Positions 6,507 to 10,657 of a stretch of DNA of 10,657 bases are shown piece by piece. A program made the translations under genes and the position numbers. Source of the stretch: Clostridiaceae bacterium. Lineage in GTDB: Bacteria; Bacillota; Clostridia; DSM-8532. Every line of letters begins with the position of its first letter. The stretch's first letter is position 1. Under the pieces are notes generated by a model. That model did no database searches, was not told the origin of the DNA, and saw only the letters and a program-made list of their open reading frames with translations. The stretch covers positions 1 to 10,657 of the forward strand of contig JANYKF010000479.1 of the NCBI GenBank assembly GCA_025361665.1, read 5' to 3'.

Positions 6507-7199
6507 TCATTTTTTGCATTCGCCCATCCAGGATGACGGTGTTTTCCGGCAATACACAAAACCGCCGCCAAGCTTCGTTTTGTGAAGCCAGGTACCCAGT
6601 GCGATTCGTGATAGAATTCCATAATTTGCTATCTCGGCCTGCAGTTCTCCGCCGGAGTCTCTGAAGATGGCTGTAATGGTTACCCAATGCCAGCTTTCCA
6701 GATCTGCCAATTTGCCGTTGGAGAGATTGAGAAAGGCGACGGGGGAGTCCCCGTTCAACCCGTCCGACAAAAAACGGACGACGGCATCCACGGAAGGTCT
6801 TTTCGCACGGCGGGTGGGAAAGTCAAGCCTGACGGCATGAAATGGCAGGTTGTGTTCGGCGGCATAGCGATCGATCCCGTCAGCCAGCTGCCATGTCCGA
6901 TGAACGCCCATCAGCCCGGGGGTCACATAATGCCAGACCTGGTGCATCATGTCGATGAAGGCCGGCAGATTCAGAGCATGAATGCCGGGCAGGTACTGCT
7001 GCATGGCGTAGTCGAGCAGGTTGGTCGCCGTGCAGGGGCCGCAGCCGGCCTGCTGCTGGAAAGAACCACGGTACAGGTTCTGGTTGCAGCCCGACACCGT
7101 CGGTTCGCGGCCTTCTTCATCAGGATGCCGCAGGGCTTCCGGGTGGTGGATGCCTGCAATCCGGACTGAGCCGAGGGCCACTTCTCCATCCTTGTTCAT
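6507..7199 (-). CDS. C39-like (papain-fold) cysteine peptidase homologue
   Basis: 230 residues. The central motif QQQAGCGPCTATN (48-60) matches the Gln plus Cys-Gly-Pro catalytic turn of C39-like peptidases. WHWVTI (170-175) supplies a His, and IANYG (190-194) an Asn in the third catalytic position. The likely triad is C53, H171, N192 with Gln 48-50 forming the oxyanion hole; C56 is an alternative nucleophile. No signal peptide, membrane segment or ABC-transporter domain is visible, so it is not a bacteriocin-exporting C39 transporter, and it probably acts in the cytoplasm. The first 40 residues resemble no domain I know. The gene starts within a 20-bp tandem repeat and is followed after 16 bases by the response regulator. 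Substrate is unknown. The fold is reasonably supported; peptidase activity is inferred. Confidence 0.7.
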   Translation of the reverse strand: MNKDGEVALGSVRIAGIHHPEALRHPDEEGREPTVSGCNQNLYRGSFQQQAGCGPCTATNLLDYAMQQYLPGIHALNLPAFIDMMHQVWHYVTPGLMGVHRTWQLADGIDRYAAEHNLPFHAVRLDFPTRRAKRPSVDAVVRFLSDGLNGDSPVAFLNLSNGKLADLESWHWVTITAIFRDSGGELQAEIANYGILSRIALGTWLHKTKLGGGFVYCRKTPSSWMGECKK

Positions 7200-7250
7200 G
7201 TTTCTCCATCCTTGTTCATGTTTCTCAATCCTTGTTCATGTTTCTCAATC
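7182..7250 (-). repeat. 20-bp tandem repeat carrying successive start sites
   Basis: About 3.4 copies of a 20-bp unit lie head to tail between the deoR-type stop and the peptidase-like gene. On the minus strand the unit reads GATKGAGAAACATGAACAAG, with K being T in the two upstream copies and G in the two downstream ones. Each complete copy has a GGAGAA-like or TGAGAA-like stretch followed by ATG-AAC-AAG. ATGs fall at 7239 (four-codon frame ending in TGA), 7219 (seven-codon frame whose TGA overlaps the next ATG) and 7199 (the peptidase-like gene). The repressor stop TGA (7247-7245) lies in the outermost partial copy. Confidence 0.9.
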
Positions 7251-8009
7251 CGCCTTCAGGACGCTGATTCCGGCTTTCCCGAACAATGGGCCCCATCCTT
7301 CCGGGAGCGAAGCATCGATCACCAGGATATCCACTTCCTGGAGCGTCGCCGTCGTCACGAAGCCCACGCGGTCCATTTTGGTGTGATCGCACAGATAGAT
7401 GATCTGCTGGGAGCGGCGAATCATCTGCCGGCGGATTTCCGATTCCGGTTCGCTGGAGTCCGTGAACCCGCGAAGCGGATTGAATCCCCTGCATGACAGG
7501 AAAGCCTTGTCTGCCTGCAGGCAGGACAGCATGTTCTCCGCCGCGCGGCCGACATAGGAAAGGCTTTGGTGACGAAGGATGCCACCGGTGGCAATGAGGG
7601 TGATGTCCACGCAGGTGGATAGTTCCATGACGATTTTCTCCGCATTGGTGATGACCGTCAGGTTCTTTTTGTGACGCAGGTGCCGGGCCAGGGAAAGGGC
7701 GGAGGTGGATGCATCCAGAATGACGGTATCGCCGTCCAGTACCAGGTTTGCCGCGCAGCGGGCAATCCGGTCCTTGCCCGCCATGTTGATCCCCTGCCGG
7801 ACTGCGAGGGAGGGTTCCGACTTCGCATCATCCGCGAGAAACGCGCCGCCATGCGTGCGCTGCAGGAATCCTGAAGACTCCAGCAGTTTCAAGTCGCGCC
7901 GGATGGTCTCTTCCGTTACGGTGAAGGCAAGCGCGGCCTCCGGAACGGACAGGCTCCGCTTTTCATTGAGCATCTGCAGCAGGCGGTTTCTTCTTTCTTC
8001 GGCAAACAT
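7245..8009 (-). CDS. DeoR-family transcriptional repressor
   Basis: 254 residues. Residues 1-57 are the DeoR helix-turn-helix (ERRNRLLQML, then TEETIRRDLKLLE at 32-44). Residues about 75-235 are the sugar-phosphate-sensing DeoRC domain, with the DGDTVILDASTSA loop (92-104) expected to bind the phosphorylated effector. Length is normal for the family. It starts 3 bases after the stop of the PHP gene, with AGAGGG as ribosome site inside the end of that gene. By family precedent it should repress its own operon and be released by a sugar phosphate, plausibly sorbitol-6-phosphate or fructose-6-phosphate given the SDR two genes upstream. The candidate operator is at about 10031-10080. The effector is inferred. 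Confidence 0.92.
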   Translation of the reverse strand: MFAEERRNRLLQMLNEKRSLSVPEAALAFTVTEETIRRDLKLLESSGFLQRTHGGAFLADDAKSEPSLAVRQGINMAGKDRIARCAANLVLDGDTVILDASTSALSLARHLRHKKNLTVITNAEKIVMELSTCVDITLIATGGILRHQSLSYVGRAAENMLSCLQADKAFLSCRGFNPLRGFTDSSEPESEIRRQMIRRSQQIIYLCDHTKMDRVGFVTTATLQEVDILVIDASLPEGWGPLFGKAGISVLKAD

Positions 8010-8012
8010 GCG

Positions 8013-9206
8013 TCAACCCTCTTTCTGCTGTATTTTCGCCGATTCGTGGGCTGCACGGCCAAGGGCTGCGAAGTATGCCGTGCGGGTGGGCAGACTCGGC
8101 ATCAGGGACAAGGTTCGGGCGGAGAACATCCCGTCGGACATATCAGCGGTGCTGGCTGTCTCATGCCCAATCAAGGCCCAGGCCGCATCCGCCAGGTTCT
8201 CAAAGCCAGGAGCGCGCATGGCTTCGCACACGAAAGACTGGCGCGGGGAATTGATGTCCTCTCCGCTGATCTGGAACAGTCCGTGCCGGTCACAGAGGGT
8301 ACGGAGCCGTGCCAGCTGTTCCGGCGTGTTTCGGGAAGGCATGTAGGTGACGGCATTGAACCGGAGTGCGGAAATCGTTTCAAACAGCAGATCCAAATAT
8401 CCATCTTCGAAAGACTGGCTTTTCTTGTCGCCGGTCACGGAATCCGTCACATCTCCCAGGTAGGCATAGGCACAGATGGCACCCGCATCCCGCGCCATCT
8501 TTACCAGTTCGCGGATGTCGGGACATTCGGTGGCGGCGTTCTCGTAAATTGCGGAGACCAGCGCGCTTTTCAGCACGCCCAGCAGGTCATAAGCCGCATA
8601 TGGGTTTTGGGCGTCGGTCAGCTGACTTTCGACTTTGGCGGTCACGGGGATATGCAGGGATCCTTTCAGAAATACGGCCAGGTCATCCGATTTTCCATAG
8701 CGGGCAATCAGTTTCAGCGCCAGGGCGAACAGCAGGTGCCTTTCCGTAACGGAACCGCCTTGGGACCAGTGTGAGAGCGGCAGGACATCCTGTTCGAAGT
8801 CGAGGGAGAATCCGAAGGGCTGCACAAGCGAATGGATGCGCCGGGTCATGAGGCGGTTCCGGTCGTTCCGCGCGTTCATGAAGGGCCTCATGAATGCCTG
8901 CAGGATCGGGCGTGACGCACGGGGAACCCCATGAAGAGCGATGTAGGCTATCGATGCCTGATCCGGGTTGTTGATCCGGCGGCCGGCCAGCGGGGTGTCC
9001 GCAAAGTCCGCCCGAACTTCCATGCCAACTGTCGTGGGCATGCCTAGAAGCCTTCCCGCCGTCTCGAATTCGTCCGACCCAGCCAGGGAATCGTGGTCCA
9101 TGATGCCGGCCGTTGCAAGGCCTGCGGCCTTAGCCCGTTCGATCGCGGCTGCGGGGCTGTACGGCGAAAATGAATAATGTGTGTGGATGTGGTTGTTTAC
9201 GTCCAT
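8013..9206 (-). CDS. PHP-domain metal-dependent hydrolase of unknown substrate
   Basis: 397 residues. The N-terminus has the PHP metal-site pattern: HTH at 8-10 followed by YSFSPYS, MDHDS (36-40) and GMEV (61-64, E63), with H92 as a further candidate ligand. A segment of about 100 residues (about 95-230) with no recognised motif follows. The C-terminal half has a long barrel-like stretch (ICAYAYLGD at 244-252, SGEDINSPRQ at 314-323). PHP proteins are phosphoesterases or related hydrolases using two or three metal ions, in this case probably a small cytoplasmic phosphate ester. It starts 3 bases after the SDR stop and ends 3 bases before the repressor start, so it is clearly co-translated. A role in the same sugar-phosphate pathway is inferred; the reaction is not known to me. 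Confidence 0.8.
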   Translation of the reverse strand: MDVNNHIHTHYSFSPYSPAAAIERAKAAGLATAGIMDHDSLAGSDEFETAGRLLGMPTTVGMEVRADFADTPLAGRRINNPDQASIAYIALHGVPRASRPILQAFMRPFMNARNDRNRLMTRRIHSLVQPFGFSLDFEQDVLPLSHWSQGGSVTERHLLFALALKLIARYGKSDDLAVFLKGSLHIPVTAKVESQLTDAQNPYAAYDLLGVLKSALVSAIYENAATECPDIRELVKMARDAGAICAYAYLGDVTDSVTGDKKSQSFEDGYLDLLFETISALRFNAVTYMPSRNTPEQLARLRTLCDRHGLFQISGEDINSPRQSFVCEAMRAPGFENLADAAWALIGHETASTADMSDGMFSARTLSLMPSLPTRTAYFAALGRAAHESAKIQQKEG

Positions 9207-9209
9207 GGA

Positions 9210-10001
9210 TCACCGCATTTCCTGTCCGCCGGTCACATTGATGGCCTGTCCTGTCATGTAGCTGGCCTGATCGGAAGCCAGAAAAACAAGGATATTCGCA
9301 ATGTCTTCATATTCACAACTTCGCTTCAATGGGACCTGGTTCAGGTATTTTTCACGGACCGCCTCTTCCGAAATGCCCTGGTTCCGGGCGTATTGCTTGA
9401 AAAGGCTGTTCGGACCCTCATTCCAGAGGCTGGAATTGAGCAGGTTTCCGGGACAGATGGCATTGACGCGGATGCCGTATTCGGCCATTTCCAGAGCGAG
9501 GCTCTGGGTGAAGCCGATGCCCGCGAACTTTGCCGAGGCATAGGCGGAATTCTTGAAAGATCCTTTTTTGCCGGATTTGCTGTTTATCTGGATGATATTG
9601 CCCTTGCGGTTCGGAATCATCACACGGGCGGCATGTTTGGCGCAGACGAAATATCCCGTGATGTTGACGTCGATCATCCGCTTCCATTGGTCCAGCGGAA
9701 AATCAACCACCGATTTGGCAATGAGGATGGCGGCATTGGAAACCAAAAGGTCCAGTCGTCCCCAGGCTTCCACAACGCTATCCACCATCGCAGCGACCTG
9801 TTCCTCGTTCGTGACATCCACCGTGAAACCCATTCCGTTTTTCAGGCCGGCGGCCACCCTGTTTGCCGCTTCCCCGTTGATGTCGGCCACGGCCACGAAA
9901 CAGCCTTCGGCGTCGAGTCTTTGCGCCAGGCCCTCTCCGAGCCCCTGACCCGCGCCGGTGATGATGGCAACCTGTCCTTTGAGCATTCCCGTGACTGTCA
10001 T
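9210..10001 (-). CDS. srlD: Sorbitol-6-phosphate 2-dehydrogenase-like short-chain dehydrogenase
   Basis: 263 residues, the usual classical-SDR length. Cofactor motif TGAGQGLGEG (15-24) with D40 at the end of strand 2 favours NAD(H) over NADP(H). Other SDR marks are SNAA (88-91), N113, catalytic S141 or S143 in QINSKSG, and Y154-x-x-x-K158. The stretches QINSKSG, FTQSLAL-x-x-AEYGI, GNLL-x-S, PLKR-x-CEYED and ASYMTGQAINVTGGQ are, as I recall the sequence, close to those of E. coli SrlD, which oxidises sorbitol-6-phosphate to fructose-6-phosphate. ATG 10001 has GGGGAGGA six bases upstream. It is first in the five-gene operon. No sugar PTS or transporter gene lies in the window, so the phosphorylated substrate must be made elsewhere. 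A related polyol-phosphate substrate cannot be excluded. Confidence 0.82.
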   Translation of the reverse strand: MTVTGMLKGQVAIITGAGQGLGEGLAQRLDAEGCFVAVADINGEAANRVAAGLKNGMGFTVDVTNEEQVAAMVDSVVEAWGRLDLLVSNAAILIAKSVVDFPLDQWKRMIDVNITGYFVCAKHAARVMIPNRKGNIIQINSKSGKKGSFKNSAYASAKFAGIGFTQSLALEMAEYGIRVNAICPGNLLNSSLWNEGPNSLFKQYARNQGISEEAVREKYLNQVPLKRSCEYEDIANILVFLASDQASYMTGQAINVTGGQEMR

Positions 10002-10030
10002 GATGTGTCCTCCCCGACAATGGCATGTGT

Positions 10031-10080
10031 ATTCGGTCTGAATGAATACCGAGCACGGTCATGTTTGAATTATACCGAAT
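10031..10080 (-). promoter_or_regulatory. Candidate operator of the sugar operon
   Basis: ATACCGA occurs twice (10046-10052 and 10072-10078), the second overlapping the -10 box. The inverse, ATTCGGT, occurs at 10031-10037. TCGGT (10033-10037) and ACCGA (10048-10052) form a 5-bp inverted pair 10 bases apart. Copies placed over the promoter and leader of an operon that encodes its own DeoR-type regulator are what an autorepressor site would look like. Binding is inferred. Confidence 0.4.
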
Positions 10081-10097
10081 TTGTTGGAATCCGTCCA
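10069..10097 (-). promoter_or_regulatory. Sigma-A/sigma-70 type promoter of the five-gene minus operon
   Basis: On the minus strand, -35 TGGACG (10097-10092; 4 of 6 to consensus) is followed by a 17-base spacer and a perfect -10 TATAAT (10074-10069). Transcription should start near 10062, giving a leader of about 60 nt before ATG 10001. The bases upstream of the -35 box are AT-rich. Confidence 0.7.
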
Positions 10098-10196
10098 CTT
10101 TTTGTTGATTGTTGTTGGTTTCGATCGATTGAATCGCTTGAAAACACCACGATTATCAACTCACAGCGTTACTTTGTGGGATCAACTGCCGCCTGG

Positions 10197-10238
10197 TTCA
10201 ATCTCACCTGGCAGGAATGTGGGTGGGGTCAGATTCAA
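10197..10238. repeat. Imperfect inverted repeat in the divergent region
   Basis: The 12-base arms 10197-10208 and 10227-10238 pair at 10 of 12 positions with an 18-base loop. The right arm is part of GGGGTCAGATTCAATGGG (10225-10242). This kind of GGGTCAGA core is seen in some REP-like elements, but no transposase is present. It could be a mobile-element scar or a regulator site. Confidence 0.35.
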
Positions 10239-10290
10239 TGGGTCGATTTCTCGCGGGATTATCAGGGCCGTGACAACTTGTACAGGAGGA

Positions 10291-10319
10291 TGGCCGGTTC
10301 GCATGCGGCATGATATAGT
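10291..10319 (+). promoter_or_regulatory. Possible extended -10 promoter of the PAS gene
   Basis: TGATATAGT (10311-10319) has the extended -10 form TGn plus TATAGT (5 of 6). Seventeen bases upstream TGGCCG (10291-10296) is a poor -35 (3 of 6), which extended -10 promoters tolerate. Transcription would begin near 10326, giving a leader of about 115 nt that contains the hairpin at 10379-10410. Confidence 0.4.
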
Positions 10320-10378
10320 AGACACAAGGCTCAGGCAGACTGCGGCGTCATCCGTTTCGGTCTGGTCGGCCGATCGCT

Positions 10379-10410
10379 GCTCCTGTGTTTGGTTGTTCAA
10401 AAACAGGTGC
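10379..10410 (+). other. Hairpin in the leader of the PAS gene
   Basis: A 13-base stem with two mismatches and a 6-base loop: CCTGTGTTTG (10382-10391) against CAAAAACAGG (10398-10407), extended by GC on both sides. No T-run follows, so it is not a terminator. It ends 15 bases before the ribosome site and could be a control element or a dimeric-regulator site in DNA form. Confidence 0.45.
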
Positions 10411-10440
10411 CGCATCCATTGTGTCGGGGAGGAGAAATCG

Positions 10441-10657
10441 ATGAAATACCGGAATGATGACGATATGGCAAATACGTGCATCGCGGGAAATGATTCGGCA
10501 AACGGACTGCCAATCCACCGTCTTATCCTGGACAAGGCCAGCGATCCGATTTTCAGTTTTGACCGCACAGGCAAATACCTGTACGTCAACCATGCGTTTG
10601 CAATGCCGCTGAACAAACATCCTGACGAAATCATCGGGGCGCGAATTTGGGATATCT
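10441..10657 (+). CDS. PAS-domain sensor protein, N-terminal part (cut by window edge)
   Basis: An open frame of 72 codons runs off the right end. GGGGAGGAG (10426-10434) lies six bases before ATG 10441. After about 24 low-complexity polar residues comes a PAS domain start: ILDKASDPIFSFDRTGKYLY, VNHAFA, then PDEIIGARIWDI. PAS domains of this form sit at the N-terminus of membrane-free sensor kinases, diguanylate cyclases and HD-GYP proteins. The output domain lies outside the window, so the signalling type cannot be told. It is transcribed away from the sugar operon. It could partner the response regulator only if it proves to be a kinase, and that regulator lacks its acceptor Asp. Confidence 0.82.
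   Translation, partial: MKYRNDDDMANTCIAGNDSANGLPIHRLILDKASDPIFSFDRTGKYLYVNHAFAMPLNKHPDEIIGARIWDI

Larger units (their letters stand above)
10002..10440. other. Divergent intergenic region (439 bases)
   Basis: No gene is supported here. It contains the promoter and candidate operator of the minus-strand sugar operon (10031-10097), an 11-bp palindrome CGATTGAATCG (10126-10136), an imperfect inverted repeat (10197-10238), a possible extended -10 promoter for the PAS gene (10311-10319), a leader hairpin (10379-10410) and the PAS gene ribosome site (10426-10434). An open frame crosses 10100-10313 on the plus strand, but it is the run-on of antisense frame over the SDR gene. Confidence 0.7.

Noticed and set aside
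6491..6622. N-terminal extension of the response regulator by 44 residues
   Set aside because: It runs through the end of the preceding gene and lacks receiver-like sequence; ATG 6490 has its own ribosome site.
6059..6664. 201-codon plus-strand frame
   Set aside because: Antisense to the response regulator and the peptidase-like gene, both with clear domains.
7182..7250. Short CRISPR-like array
   Set aside because: Units are contiguous with no spacers and no cas genes are nearby; it is a simple tandem repeat.
8046..8774. 242-codon plus-strand frame
   Set aside because: Antisense to the PHP gene, which has metal-site motifs and tight operon spacing.
9177..10313. 378-codon plus-strand frame
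   Set aside because: Most of it lies antisense to the SDR gene, which has full family motifs; its product shows no recognisable domain.
10290..10313. Seven-codon frame after AGGAGG
   Set aside because: GGAGG abuts the ATG with no spacing, and the likely promoter lies at its end, so it would not be transcribed with the PAS gene.

Overview
The window comes from a strictly anaerobic, fermentative bacterium of fairly high GC (mid-50s percent by eye). Strong G-rich Shine-Dalgarno sites precede nearly every start. Multi-subunit [FeFe] hydrogenase genes next to sugar-phosphate and sensor genes fit Clostridia-type Firmicutes or an anaerobic spirochaete. I cannot fix the taxon from sequence alone.

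Plus strand, about 1-5700: a hydrogenase operon. It starts with the last codons of an upstream gene, probably a NuoE/HydC-like [2Fe-2S] subunit. Next is a 1037-residue HydB-type protein: thioredoxin-like [2Fe-2S] domain plus FMN/NADH-binding NuoF module, fused to a complete GltD/NfnB-like FAD and NADPH-binding flavoprotein module. It is followed by a 696-residue [FeFe] hydrogenase catalytic subunit (HydA) with four N-terminal iron-sulfur sites, the H-cluster domain, an unusual internal insert and a coiled-coil tail. A 63-residue charged helical protein of unknown function ends the operon. The set predicts a soluble, possibly electron-bifurcating hydrogenase with separate NAD(H) and NADP(H) sites.

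Minus strand, 10001 down to 5813: five tightly packed co-directional genes. In transcription order they are a sorbitol-6-phosphate 2-dehydrogenase-like SDR, a PHP-domain protein, a DeoR-family repressor, a C39-like cysteine peptidase homologue, and an OmpR/PhoB-type response regulator whose receiver has lost its phospho-acceptor Asp. Gaps between most of these genes are a few to about 17 bases. A 20-bp tandem repeat sits exactly at the start of the peptidase-like gene, and each full repeat copy carries its own ribosome-site-like stretch and ATG. A good sigma-A-type promoter with a candidate operator precedes the operon.

Plus strand, 10441 to the end: the N-terminus of a PAS-domain sensor protein, divergent from the sugar operon and cut by the window edge. 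The 439-base divergent region holds both promoters, an imperfect inverted repeat and a leader hairpin.

The two operons converge at about 5697-5812, where GC-rich hairpins without T-runs lie. The items most worth following up are the NuoF-GltD fusion with its HydA partner, the altered L1 motif and added segments of HydA, the degenerate receiver, and the repeat-encoded start region.
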